Shown here: positions 25,801-35,071 of the stretch, one piece after another | How the letters are laid out: each line of letters begins with the position of its first letter | Position numbering within the stretch: the stretch's first letter is position 1 | Assembly (NCBI GenBank): GCA_963082975.1 | Contig: OY720344.1 | Coordinates: 31,345,172 to 31,409,171 of the forward strand | Source of the DNA: Labia minor | Lineage: Eukaryota; Arthropoda; Insecta; Dermaptera; Spongiphoridae | Direction: 5' to 3' | Length of the DNA stretch: 64,000 bases | Made by a program: the position numbers and the translations under genes | Notes under the pieces: model-generated | Told to the model about the DNA's origin: nothing | Databases searched by the model: none | The model's input: only the letters and a program-made list of their open reading frames with translations

Positions 25801-28800
25801 TAATTGACATTTTATTGCATTATCAAAGTGCATCAACTCCAATATAATTTCAATATTTTCAATAATTTTAAATATTAAAAAAATAACAATTAACAAGTAA
25901 TTAAATATTATATTCATTGAATTTAGTTTTTTTCTTTTAATTACTATTATTCGTCATATTTTAGATTATTCTACGCTGGCGCCTGCGAGGGACAAATGCC
26001 CGAGATTTTAACTATGATTCAAATCCGACGATTGACTCCCACACCGGCTGTTCTCTGTATGGTATGCATTAATTAAAATATAACAGGTGAAAAAATGAGA
26101 TCACCTGCGTTTCTAAAAAAAAACAAGGAAATTCTTATAAATAAACTAATTAAATTTTATTTATATTAATATAAAGTAAATATGAAAAAATTTCTGAAAA
26201 TTAAAGAAAGGTGTAACTAATTTAAAGGATTTTAAATACTGCATTCTTTGCTTGTTCTCATATTATTTGTACACACTCTTTCTTACAAATTTTCCTACTG
26301 AAACTCGGTGGTAAAAATGTATGAATCCTAATTTACAATTCTGTACTTGAAATGCAAAAATAGAGCAAATATAATGAAGGTAGAATAAGTGTAGATCTTT
26401 ATATTATATGAAAATATAATGTTATCACAATAGTATTCCAGTATTTTAATTATTTAATAAAAAATTTTCATAAAATATACATTAAAGCATTCATTATTAT
26501 TTTTTTAATAATTTGATTACTATTTTTCAGGCGTTGCTTTCAATGCTGTATTTAACTGTTTCTGATATTTTGGCATTAATTAATTATGTTGGATTTGCTA
26601 CATGGGTAAGTTATAAGTTATAATAATTTATATACTTTCAAGACACACTTTTTCTTTTCTGCGTAACTATATCTTCCTGGTACATTGATTTTATTTCAAC
26701 AAATTGTAGCAATAAAAATGCAAGAAATGTACCTAAATGTAATTCCTTTTATTTAAAAGAGTAGAGTACTCAGAAATAATCTTATCTATGTTTAGAAATT
26801 AAGTTCCAAATTGAATAATGATTTAATAATTTAATGATTTCTTGTTTTAGTTAAGTATTGGTGTTGCTGTTTTGTGTCTTCCATGGCTTCGCTGGACTCA
26901 GCCAAATTTACCACGGCCTATTAAAGTGCATCTCATCTTTCCTATTCTTTATATCATCTGCAGTATTTTTGTAACTGTAGTACCAATGTTAGCGAAACCT
27001 AGAGAAACAGGTAAAGCTATCATTTTATTTTAAATCATTCACAAAAATCTAAATAGCAATTTTATCAAAAAAAACAAACAAATAAATATTAAAATTAAAA
27101 TTTAATTATTTTTAAATAGTATTTGTAATCCAAATATAATTTATTATTTATAATCTTAAATTATATTATTAAGAATAATTCATATTTAAAAATGAAAATA
27201 TCTAATAAAGAAAGAATTTATATTATGATTTAAAAAAATGTTTTTGTGTAATAATTTTATATTTTGTGGTTGGGGAAGAGCGTACAATAGGATTTTGCAA
27301 AAGAAAAATTTTCATGTTATTATATTTTTCCAGGGTATGGATGTTTAATGATATTCACTAGTGTTCCTGTATATTTGCTGTTCATTGGCTGGAAAAAGAA
27401 ACCCGAATGCATTACAAAATCACTTGGTATGTATTTACTCTTTAATAAATAAAAACAATAAACATTATAGAAAAAATTGTTATCTGTTTATTACATTTGA
27501 TTATTATTTTTCTTTTAATTAAAAATTTCTTTGTTATATAGTTTGAAAAACATTTTATTTAATTTCATGTAAATATAATAAAATTAAACAATATTTATTA
27601 TTAATTTATTATTTTCAGGCGCTGCTACTCATACCCTTCAAAAAATTATGATGGTTGTTCGACCCAGTACAAAGGTTTCCTTTTGTTTTGTTTTTTTTTA
27701 TTTATTTTAATTAGTTTCATCTCATTTTATTTCTTATTTTTTCCATTCTGTGATCTACCTTTATTCATCACTGCAAATGTATTAAATTATTGCACATTAG
27801 CATTTAATTTAATTGAGATTATAATTAATTTGCATGTTTTTTTTATTTAAATTTTTGTTTTATTAGATTATTTATTTTGATTTCAAGTAATTTTAATTTT
27901 TATTTAAATTTAAATATATTTTTCAAAATTATTTATAGTATGAATATGGGTTTATAATTTATATATCCATATTAGAAATAGAATTTTGCGCAACAATTTA
28001 GTATAAATTAAATTAATAATTTCACTTCATAATTAAATAAAAATATAATATTATGAAATAGTTAATTAATATAGTAAGTTAAGGTTAAAGAAATTAAAAA
28101 TTTTTCCATTATTAATTTTTATTCCTTATAACCATATTCTCTTTTCATCTTTATCTTCTTATTATTGCACATTTTTACTACCATTTAAATGGAGTTTAGG
28201 ATATTTATTTTGATCTTTTGAATTAAAACATTATTTACCTTAATTTTAATTTAATCCGTGAACGTTTCTGTATTTGTTTATTTTTCATTTTCCTTAAATT
28301 TTATTTAATTTATAAAAAAAATATTTCGAATCTATCAATCTTTATTGATTTTGAATCCACAAGATCCATGAAAATGGATCTTAAAAAAATCTTTGTATAT
28401 ACTTAAAACACTAACATTTATCGGTTCGTTTGTTTACTCTTTTTTCCTCATAATTTTTTCATTTAATAATTTCTAATTAGGGTTATGATGAAAATATTAA
28501 AATTCTAATAACTATTATACTTATATGATATATTTTCGGTATTTAGATGGGTTGATGAAGATCATTGAAACAACTGTTTTTATTTTATAATATTAAAATA
28601 TCTTATTAAATTTAATAAATTTAAAATTAAATAATATTAGGTCCAAATGTATACTTATAAAGATTATATAAAACAATACCTATATTATAGAAATTTATAT
28701 ATAAATATTAATTGAAAATGAGAGGAGATTTTGGGTTTATTAATACGATTGGACTAATTTAAAATCAAATTGATTTCGTCATCCTAAAAATATTTTTCTC

Positions 28801-29570
28801 TCTAATATATTTCTAAATTTTCTATACATTTAATAAATAAATTAATATAATAAAGTCCAAAATAAAAATTATTGATTAGCGTTTTTAATATTGATTAAAT
28901 TATTTTTTATAAACTTTAATTTAGATTAAATAATTTTAAATTAATAAAAAGCTAATAAAAATTTTAAATGTTTATGATAATAATAATTGTTTTAATTTGA
29001 CATTTTTGGATAAATATCTACATTTAATTTATAATTGAGGAGATTTTTAAAAATAAACTTAACAAAAATTATTTCAATTAATTTTATATATGTTATATAT
29101 ATAAAATGTATTTGTAATTGAAAAAATTATCCATTGTGCATTTGGATTTTTATATCACTCTCATAAAATAATTAACATTAAGCTGGGAAATTATTGTACA
29201 GTTATTATTTCTTAATAAAATTTCTTAATAAATTTAGATTAAAACAAAAAAAATATTAATTTAGGAATATATAAATATGGTCAATTTATATTTTGAATTA
29301 GCATTTGAATTTTTTTCTAGTATTTAATGAATCTATTATTTAGTGATGAAATAAAAATTTTGCTTGATTTTAAAGCATTCGGATAATTAATGCTTTTAGT
29401 TCTTTAGAGTGATAAAAATTATTTAGATTTATAATTTAGATCAATAACTCTCCGATAAAATTATTTTTATTATTTCTAAAAGTGATATTGTTTTTTTTTT
29501 AGTGAGAATTACCCGGGCTCTTCAGAAGATTCTTCTGGTTGTGGCGAGTGACAAACCTACCAATGTTTAA
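1542..29570 (+). CDS. SLC7 L-type amino acid transporter light chain (LAT1/LAT2-like), 5' partial
   Basis: Ten spliced exons (1542-1788, 20713-20838, 24630-24723, 24792-24960, 25267-25370, 25965-26061, 26531-26605, 26851-27010, 27334-27426, then 27619 or 29503) keep one frame for 388 codons plus a last exon. About 100 N-terminal residues, including TM1, are outside the window. SLC7 LAT proteins are 12-TM exchangers of large neutral amino acids at the plasma membrane, disulfide-linked to an SLC3 heavy chain. The linking Cys is present (FPDCTPPED, 1740-1742). Other family blocks are [28 protein letters not shown]-like [20 protein letters not shown] and LPRPIKV. The match is closer to LAT1/LAT2 than to y+LAT (WNYLNF rather than WDTLNY). 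Asn replaces the Gly of LAT1 FAYGGW. The estimated full length, about 510, suits the family. Confidence 0.92.
1789..3352 (+). other. Start of the 18.9 kb SLC7 intron, no gene seen
   Basis: AT-rich sequence with scattered short ORFs that lack codon bias. Near 3046-3180 a patch (CCCCTGTACCCCC, then repeated AAAACATTCAT) resembles sequence near 20990-21110, so it is probably an old dispersed repeat. Confidence 0.5.
3428..3443. repeat. Poly-C run of 16
   Basis: A homopolymer inside the left end of the 3.2 kb transposon. It faces a second C-rich tract near the right end. Confidence 0.9.
4059..4879 (+). mobile_element. Nested, internally deleted mariner element
   Basis: The ends are imperfect inverted repeats sharing TGTCCCATAAGTTT (near 4066 and, inverted, near 4872), and TA dinucleotides flank both sides (4057-4058, 4880-4881). 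This is the mariner insertion signature. The interior codes for the N-terminal two-thirds of a mariner transposase and then jumps to the 3' end. It is inserted within the larger 3361-6545 transposon. Confidence 0.85.
4262..4806 (+). pseudogene. Mariner transposase remnant
   Basis: The reading continues from [15 protein letters not shown] into a 115-codon open stretch at 4384-4731. It has the mariner HTH region ([21 protein letters not shown]), the linker WVPHQLTE, and catalytic block TGDETWILY with the first Asp. A stop at 4729-4731 interrupts it just before [15 protein letters not shown]. Sequence after [10 protein letters not shown] is missing, so the second Asp (HQDNARPH block) and the [11 protein letters not shown] block are absent. 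It cannot encode an active enzyme. Confidence 0.85.
4999..5710 (-). pseudogene. MULE/Phantom-type transposase C-terminal remnant, frameshifted
   Basis: Minus-strand reading gives, in changing frames, [29 protein letters not shown], then FERTWL, then [14 protein letters not shown], then an 81-codon tail [15 protein letters not shown]. These blocks occur in order in MULE-domain transposases: the GC-FHxxQ zinc/His block, ALAFVP, YFExTW, and the RTNNxxEGWH block. At least two frameshifts and a stop separate them. It lies inside the 3.2 kb transposon and may be the remains of its own transposase or of another nested element. Confidence 0.65.
6554..8116 (+). other. AT-rich intron DNA
   Basis: Mostly A/T with no exon signals. 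A 62-codon minus ORF at 6770-6958 is Arg/Lys-rich ([14 protein letters not shown]) and vaguely resembles low-complexity repeats in transposon proteins. I do not call it a gene. Confidence 0.45.
8117..8625 (+). mobile_element. Mariner-derived mini-element, copy 1
   Basis: It opens TATGAGGGCAGGTCAGTAAG and closes with the inverted form GGACTTTTGACCTTCCCCCATA, flanked by TA. The inside joins the 5' leader directly to a transposase C-terminus: [25 protein letters not shown] with the mariner [18 protein letters not shown] block, then [11 protein letters not shown] and a frame break. The N-terminal two-thirds is deleted. Two further copies of this same deletion form occur at 18150 and 53419. Confidence 0.85.
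8626..9963 (+). other. AT-rich intron DNA with a repeat flank shared with 53.9 kb
   Basis: The first ~115 bases (8630-8745, TTCAGTAGTTTCATTCAATC...) closely match the sequence after mariner copy 3 (53905-54010). The rest shows no genes. Confidence 0.6.
9964..10549 (-). mobile_element. Hairpin-ended dispersed element, inverted copy (D')
   Basis: Read on the minus strand it starts with hairpin TGGAGTGTCTCCA (10548-10536), then CTATCTCGC, and ends with a stem-loop and GCGAGATAGT (9979-9970) followed by poly-A. It contains a GT/CA microsatellite (10043-10066). It matches the plus-strand element at 14697-15316 along nearly its whole length, including the blocks around GAGCTACATTTCTC and CTATATATAGCAGTTTTA. 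There is no coding capacity. The 5' hairpin, short terminal inverted repeat, internal microsatellite and 3' hairpin recall Helentron-associated (HINE/DINE-1-like) elements. Confidence 0.65.
10550..13254 (+). other. AT-rich intron DNA
   Basis: No exon or recognised repeat. A somewhat more complex patch near 12100-12260 and another near 13030-13150 could be old transposon debris but have no readable frame. Confidence 0.45.
13255..13480 (+). repeat. Dispersed repeat, family B copy
   Basis: It begins GGCGTTACCCGGCGCC, then AAATTAAGAACAAACTAA and GTGTGAATTTCAAAAAAATC with AGCGGTTT, and ends near TAATAAGATAAGATA after an AT microsatellite (13430-13452). The same order of blocks recurs at 21930-22200 and partly at 13735-13870. 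Its 3' style resembles non-LTR (RTE-like) tails, but this is not proven. Confidence 0.6.
13605..14691 (+). mobile_element. Hairpin-ended dispersed element (C)
   Basis: The 5' end is GCGGGAGTGTCCTCCCC, with the stem GGGAG/CTCCC, followed by ACTTTCCCGC (13626-13635). The 3' end carries GCGGGAAAGT (14678-14687) then poly-A, an exact 10-bp inverted match to the 5' block. It contains GGAC/CATAC/CA tandem repeats (14085-14104, 14527-14563). It is adjacent to, and the same design as, the element starting at 14697. A reverse-oriented fragment of its 13990-14080 part lies at 42050-42190. It has no transposase; ORFs of 60-103 codons here cross microsatellites and look accidental. Confidence 0.6.
14697..15316 (+). 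mobile_element. Hairpin-ended dispersed element (D)
   Basis: The 5' hairpin is TGGAGTGTCTCCA (14698-14710), then ACTATCTCGC (14715-14724). The 3' end is a stem-loop (ACTATCTC...GAGATAGT) ending 15312 plus poly-A. A CA microsatellite lies at 15165-15198. It is the plus-strand partner of the inverted copy at 9964-10549, giving about 600 bp arms separated by about 4.1 kb. Confidence 0.65.
15165..15198. repeat. (CA)n microsatellite
   Basis: An uninterrupted run of about 17 CA units inside element D. Confidence 0.95.
15317..18149 (+). other. AT-rich intron DNA
   Basis: No exon found. At 15418-15466 a moderately GC-rich string (GGTTAAGGGGTTAGAGCGCC) resembles a tRNA D-arm/A box, but no B box follows. 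It may be a SINE relic. Confidence 0.4.
18150..18653 (+). mobile_element. Mariner-derived mini-element, copy 2
   Basis: The inverted ends TACGAGGAAAGGTCAATAAG and, inverted, TTATTGACCTGGCCTCGTA include TA duplications (18148-18149, 18654-18655). The inside has the same leader-to-C-terminus deletion junction as copy 1 (AATTTCCATGAAAATC then a decayed [13 protein letters not shown] block), with frameshifts. Its flanks are unrelated to those of copies 1 and 3, so it is an independent insertion of the deleted form. Confidence 0.85.
18654..19420 (+). other. AT-rich intron DNA with poly-C run
   Basis: A more complex patch at 19200-19330 includes a 14-C homopolymer (19274-19287) and a CATT tetranucleotide repeat. 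No frame or repeat family was recognised. Confidence 0.5.
19429..19957. mobile_element. Long-TIR MITE (GGTAATTG family), copy 1
   Basis: Terminal inverted repeats of about 125 bp start GGTAATTGTTTACAAGACGG on the left and, inverted, GGTAATTGGTTACAAAACGG on the right. They are flanked by the perfect 8-bp direct repeat GCCGATTC (19421-19428, 19958-19965). There is no ORF. Long foldback TIRs, GG ends and 8-bp duplications suggest a MULE-derived non-autonomous element. A shorter sibling is at 47733-48117. Confidence 0.85.
19966..20712 (+). other. AT-rich end of the 18.9 kb intron
   Basis: It contains a short GA repeat (20004-20020) and a small GC-richer stretch (20290-20420). Nothing else is recognised. 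It ends with the acceptor TTTTTCTAG before the next SLC7 exon. Confidence 0.5.
20713..20838 (+). CDS. SLC7 exon: TM5 region
   Basis: It follows TTTTTCTAG and ends GCAG before GTAAGA. It encodes [20 protein letters not shown] to LYQLSAG. The block [16 protein letters not shown] matches the family ATRVQDAFAAAKLLAL segment of LAT1. Confidence 0.93.
20938..21010. repeat. GC-rich double hairpin
   Basis: Two strong adjacent palindromes occur in otherwise AT-rich intron: AGAGCGCCTTCGGCGCTCT (perfect, with a CTTCGG-type loop) and GGGGGCTCCGCCCCC, flanked by CCAGCTGG/CAGCTGG copies. It probably comes from a transposon end. A partial relative (CCCCTGTACCCCC) is at 3046-3060. Confidence 0.7.
21077..21725. 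repeat. Foldback structure, ~100-bp inverted repeats
   Basis: The segment 21077-21180 (ATTTTAATTTAATCAGTAAA ... TTATATCTATCTAT) reappears inverted at 21612-21725 with small gaps, enclosing about 430 bp. No flanking duplication was found. It may be a MITE or a foldback relic within the intron between SLC7 exons. Confidence 0.65.
21930..22200 (+). repeat. Dispersed repeat, family B copy
   Basis: It shares with 13735-13870 the run AATATAATATAAATATTTTT, a GTGACGTCAT block and AAATTAAGAA, and with 13255-13480 the later block GTGAATTTCAAAAAAATC, GAGCGGTTT and an AAGATAAGATA end. No coding potential. Confidence 0.65.
22201..24629 (+). other. AT-rich intron DNA
   Basis: AT microsatellites at 22848-22873 and 23797-23815. 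No exon or recognised repeat was found before the TTTTTAG acceptor at 24629. Confidence 0.5.
24630..24723 (+). CDS. SLC7 exon: TM6 with FAYNGW
   Basis: It encodes [19 protein letters not shown] then [12 protein letters not shown], with the Trp codon split TG/G across a 68-bp intron. FAYNGW is the TM6 unwound substrate-binding segment. The Asn codon is AAC at 24716-24718, where mammalian LAT1 has Gly. Confidence 0.93.
24792..24960 (+). CDS. SLC7 exon: TM6-TM7
   Basis: It starts G AAT TAT (completing Trp, then [20 protein letters not shown]) and ends SEAVAV in phase 0 before GTATGA. It corresponds to the LAT segment NYLNFVTEE to SSEAVAV. Confidence 0.95.
25267..25370 (+). CDS. SLC7 exon: TM8
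   Basis: It encodes [20 protein letters not shown] to ILLTSSR. The WIIPVF and TSSR blocks are conserved in the SLC7 light chains. The final Arg codon is split AG/A. Confidence 0.95.
25965..26061 (+). CDS. SLC7 exon: TM8-TM9 loop
   Basis: It encodes [20 protein letters not shown] to TPTPAVLCM, the family RLFFxGSREGHLPxxLSMI and LTPVPS region, ending before GTATGC. Confidence 0.94.
26531..26605 (+). CDS. SLC7 exon: TM9-TM10
   Basis: Exactly 25 codons, [20 protein letters not shown] to FATW, phase 0 at both borders (TTTCAG, GTAAGT). Confidence 0.93.
26851..27010 (+). CDS. SLC7 exon: TM10-TM11
   Basis: It encodes [32 protein letters not shown] and ends KPRETG. The RPIKV block is the conserved loop before TM11. 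Confidence 0.94.
27334..27426 (+). CDS. SLC7 exon: TM12
   Basis: It encodes [20 protein letters not shown], then [11 protein letters not shown]. It ends with a one-base split codon (G) that can be completed by either of two downstream last exons. Confidence 0.93.
27619..27710 (+). CDS. SLC7 alternative last exon, proximal
   Basis: After TTTTCAG it completes the split G codon and encodes [19 protein letters not shown]. It either reads on to [11 protein letters not shown] and a TAA at 27708-27710, or splices at AAG/GTTTCC (27674). If spliced to 29503 the next codon is TGA, so the protein would end at K. Either way its tail differs from the distal exon. The [11 protein letters not shown] block matches the QK-containing C-terminal segment of the family. 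Confidence 0.7.
29503..29570 (+). CDS. SLC7 alternative last exon, distal
   Basis: It is preceded by a T-rich tract and AG. Joined directly to the exon ending 27426 it completes a Val codon and encodes [22 protein letters not shown] and [14 protein letters not shown] parallels [11 protein letters not shown] of the proximal exon, so the two look like duplicated, mutually exclusive ends. Confidence 0.82.
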
Positions 29571-32500
29571 AAGTATCACTCATTTATCATTTATTCTCAT
29601 CAAATTTCATTATTTTTCACTTCTTTTTGTTGTTAAATCTAAATGATACATCTCAATAATTTTTAATCAACAAAGAAAAAAAATCATATAAGTTCCTTTA
29701 ATTTCTCAACAAAGCCATTCAATTTTATTTATTATTATTATTTTTTTTAATACTTTTTATAATATTTTACTATATGCGTATTATTCTTTTTTATTTTATT
29801 TAAAATAAGATTTTCGATTGTATAATCCATATTTTGATTAAATAAATTCCAAAATATATTTATTATTGAAATTATATAATGGTGTGGTAAAAACGATAAA
29901 AATAATTTCAACATTTATAGAAAAAAATCTTGATTTAATTATAAAGATCATCATCAAACAAAAAATTGAAATTCTTTATAAATAAAGTCAATTAATTTAA
30001 TACTCATACTAATATAATGTTTTTCAACTTTTACTATTTTATACATCGAACATTATTCTATGAATAAATTACTACTATTCCCAGTATGCTGCATTTTATA
30101 TTTCAAAATTAAAAATATATAAGACAACCATTATTTTTTAACCCTTAGTAATAAAAAGGACGATTAACAAAATTTGAAACGAGTTCATAAAGAAGATAAG
30201 ATCTTTCTGAATCAGGGTGTATATTGATTAATTTTGCTGCCCTTATTTTATAAATTGGGTTGTTGAACTTTTTTTTTATCTTTTATCGATTCAATAAGTT
30301 TAATTTTACTTATCTTCAAATAAATTTAAAAAATTTGCTTTTTTAAATATTTAAACTTTATTGAAATGGATGTTTAATTTTAAATATATTAATTATTAAA
30401 GTTCAGCAAAATTTGGTTTTAATATATAATTGATTATATGTGATCCCTAAGATTGAACTATCACACTTATATATATATATAAAAATTTAATTATATATTA
30501 ACTAAAACAATAACAAATAAATAAATAAATATTAATTACCAATTAATTTTCTATTATGAAGTTTAAAAAATAGTTTAGGAACAATAATATTATTCATGTC
30601 ATAGAAAAATCAATAACAATATATTTAATTACTTTATAAATTTACTAGTTTTAATCTATCCCTTATTAACGTCACGTGATCTTCTATGATATTAATTAAA
30701 ATCTAAATAATTTCTATAAAATTATTACATTTAAATAAAAAAAATAAAAACATTTATATTCATCTAGTCTAGTGGTTTGGGTTAAATCTAAAAATCTATA
30801 ATAATGTTTTGAGAAATTATATTAATTTGTTCTATTTTAAGACTTCTCAAATAAGCATTTACCCTATTCTCGGCTAACTTTTGTATTATTACTAAATAAG
30901 TAATTCATTATTATAATAGATATTGCATTTATATTAAATGTCTTCCAAAAAGATTTATTATATTTATATTATAAATTAATCTTGCAGCTAACAAATAAGT
31001 AACTTTTACAATTGTATTGCTTTTTAAAATAATGGATTATACAATCTTTTTATTATATAATATATCATATTTGAAAAAAAATATAAACCAAAGACGAATT
31101 TTATCTAGTATCTAGCTTTTGTAATTTTTCTTACGATTTTGTTTTCTTATTTTTTGAATTTTATGAAAAAAGAATAAATTCCAAAAAATATAGACCACCA
31201 TTTTATTTATTTATTTAATTATCTAATCTATTTATATTTAGAATATGTTTTTTTTGAATTTATTCTTTTCTAAGTCTACACATAGGCTATACTTTTATAG
31301 CCATTAATTAATTATTAAATATTGTGTAATTTATTTTAATTATTTTGTATATTTAGTATCATTGAATTATTCAGTGTGTGATTTTATTAATGAGAGACTG
31401 ATGGTCAATTTATTTAAAGAAATTGTTTCATCACATATCGATTTTTTTAGTTCAATTTTAACATAGTAAGAAATTAACATTAAATTTGGACATAAAATAT
31501 TCTTTTATATATAATATTTAACTCTCATTAAAGTTATACTACTGAATTAATGATTTGTTTATTTATTAAGAAAAAAGACAATACAAATGATAATATTACA
31601 ATAATAAATAAATCTCTTTCGAATTTAAAAAATTGAAACGAATGGAGAAAAATCAATTTTAAAAATCCTATCTCTTTAAAAATGCAACCTTAAAAAATTA
31701 ATTATATAAAATAATATTTTAAATTAATCTTTAGCTGTTTTTTGAGATCATGAACTACGCCTTTTCAGAATGAAAGGCATTACATATCATTTTATAATTA
31801 TTATAGTTTATAGTAGACCACTAAAATAATCAATCAATAAGAAATAAACATATGAATGTTATTAGAATTTTTGGATTCTCTAGAATTCAGTTTATATTCA
31901 ATTACAAAAATAAATACATAGGGAACAATTTATTAAGAATTTTTTAAAAGAGAATTTTGTTAAGAAAAACAATTAGGGAATTTTTATATATATCTACATT
32001 TATTTTTAAATAATCAATTGAAAAATTAATTAGTTATTCTTATTCAATTATTAAATTATTAAATTAGGTAAAATTATGAAAAATATATAAAAAATGAAGT
32101 AGAAATTTTTTTTTAATAAATACTTGAACTATATTAAAAAATAAGTAAATATATGATATATTATTTAGTTTCATATTATTTTCGAATTTAAAACTAAGCT
32201 ACTCATAAAATAATGGAATGGATTAATTTGTTGGGTTTAAGAAAAAAAAAATAAAGGGTAAAGATTTAAAGATTTATTAACATTTAATATTGAACAAATT
32301 TAAAAAATTACAATTCTTTTCTCTCTCACACACATTTATATATATTGTAAATTTTTTTAGTAATACTATTTCAAAATTTAGAACTCTTGTTTAATTCATT
32401 AATAAATATAAACGTTAGATAGATAGAATTTTAAAATAATTAATTAATTAAAATTGGCCAATTTTAAATTTCACTACATTCCAAGAAATCCGCTTCTTAA

Positions 32501-34942
32501 TCAGGTATTTATTTTTTTTTTTTTTCTTCATTTTCTTATAAATTGGAAAATTATTTTCTTTTCGGGTAGGTTGATATTACAAAATCACCTAAGTATATTT
32601 TTTAATGAAATTTTAAAAAATAAATAAAAATAAAATATAGTATAAATATATTTTTATATTATTTTTTAAATTATTATTAAAATAATTTTCTTAAATCAAA
32701 ATGAAAATATATTTCTTCTTAAATGATTAATATATATTATAGTTAACTAGTTTTCATTAGAAAGTAAATTCTATTCTAATTTTATATTAATATTTTAATC
32801 ATTTAATTGTTATAATTCAATTTTAAATTAAAAAATAAATGGGCACAATTTTTAAGACAATATAAATTTTGTAAAAACTTTACAATATATAAAAAAATAT
32901 GTATAAGATTCAATAATATTTTAAAATTATGAAGAGATTACTTTTGCGTATTATAAATAGCAAGAAACTTTTTAAATCAAAAAGTCTACCTTTATGATGT
33001 ATTCAGTTATAAATTTATAATTTAAAAAAAAGTTTCCAAACATTATCCTATAACTCAAAAATTGACCGATGAAATCTGCACGTCATTCATATTATATTTG
33101 ATTGATTTAATGGTGGAATTGGTAATTTTTTTTCTTTAAAAATTAAATGACAAGGCTCTCTACTTTTAAAAATTGCTATTTTCTTATTTGATCATTATTT
33201 TCATAAAAAAATTATTTTAATATACTTATATTATGTTACAAAATACCTCCAAAATTTTTCAATTATTTAGCCATTATGAAATGCAATCAAAAATATTAAG
33301 TGACTTTAAGATATTGATTAAGTTTAGGAAATCTTAATTTAAATTTTTTCCAATTACAAATATTTGTCATTAATAGAAAATCACTCAAATACTATATAAT
33401 GAGTAATATATTTTAAATTTTACTGATTATATGAATTATTTATTAATTAAATTAACGCGTTTAAAAGATCTCTATTTTAATCAAAAGACCGAATTTTTTT
33501 CAAAATAAAAAAAAAAATAAAAAATAATTGTTTTCTCAAAATATGAAAATTATCATTTTCTCTTAATTTATTTTCTTTTAATATAATGAAGTGAATAACC
33601 AATATCTTATAAGAATAAAAATGTTAATTAGAGCAGTGTTTTAAAAAAATTGTAACGTGTATTTACAGATTTTTATGAACTGAAATTAAAGTACATAAAT
33701 TTTAACTATTTCTGTTAAAATTATGAAAGTTAAAAAAATTAAAAACTCACTATTCCGTGGACCACTAAAACTGAGCTGTGGATTATCTATAAGAAATTCA
33801 CATTTAAAAAATTATGTAATTGTTCATTTTTCTTTTGAAACAGGCAAAATTTAAATTTCCAATATTTTAATATATAAAATATAATCATAAAATTATTTAA
33901 AAAAATATATTAATGGTATTAGCAAAGGATTGTAAAAATTAATTTAATTCAACCCAATCGTGAAACCCTTAAAAATATATTGTACTCTAGTAAAACATTG
34001 TTAAATAAAAATAACAATGCTTATGTCTATTTAAAAGTCCTCTGATTAGAGATACAAACATTGTTTTATAGATTAAAAGTTACTGTTGTGTAACTCTACC
34101 AGGAAAGGTTAATAAGTTCCTTAATTTACATTTTCAATTTTCTATTCAAAATTTAGACGACCAAATGATTCTTTGAAAATGAACAACTTATTTCTTAATT
34201 AATTTTATTGTAGAAAAATGATTTCAAAAAATTTAGAACTTCACATAGTAATTAAAAATAGTAATAGATATTAATAAATGTATTAAAAATATTGTTACTA
34301 AATATAGTTCTTATAATAATATTTAACTAATAAAACTTATTAATTATCAAAACTGAAAAGGACCACTATTACAAATTCTATTAAAATATTTATAATTGTT
34401 AAATGTTGTAGAGAATAAATAAATTGTAAAAAATGTCTTATTTCTTTATTTCAAAAAGTTAGCAAGTATTTTAAGCTATTCATCCATCACAAATATTAAG
34501 AGCATCACATCGTTTTCTAAAAAATTTAATAAAATATATATTTAACATACTCTTAAATTATTTTTTTATAAACATAAATATTAAGAATATTAAATAGATT
34601 AAATTCAATATAACAAATAATATATTATTATAACATGTCAGAGACGTTTTAATTAATTTGATTACAATTTATTATAGTTTTTTACTTTTATTCAGATTAT
34701 TTATGGTCTATGATTCAGACGAAAATCAAATCTTTACCTGATATATGTTTACACTTTTTACCACGAGAGGGCTAAAGTACTTCAATTATGACCGTTGATA
34801 TTTTTCAAAAAAATATCAAATTCAATTCATACTATGAAATTATTTTACGTTATTTTTGTTTAATATTTTTTTTAGAATTTTTTCTATAATAAAAAAATAA
34901 AGCAATATATATCCTGAAATAAACAAAATAATTAATTCAAGA
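29571..34942 (+). other. Intergenic AT-rich DNA, SLC7 3' region to PRC1-like gene
   Basis: No coding signal in 5.4 kb. It must hold the SLC7 3' UTR and the PRC1-like promoter, but neither can be placed. A degenerate mariner end (ACCAGGAAAGGTTAATAAGT, 34098-34150) resembles the left end of the mini-element copies. Confidence 0.5.
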
Positions 34943-35071
34943 ATGGCATTAAAAGATTTTCATAATATTATGAATGATATTTATAAAGAATGTCGAGATT
35001 TTTACCAGGTTCATTCGTTATCCGAAGAAGAAATATCAAGTTTTACAAAAAACCTTTTAACAAGTTGCAAG
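34943..35071 (+). CDS. PRC1-like exon 1 with start codon
   Basis: 43 codons, MALKDFHNIMNDIYKECRDF to TSCK, ending before GTAATC. The segment roughly aligns with the spectrin-domain start (ELWDRLQIPEEER) of PRC1. Confidence 0.75.
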
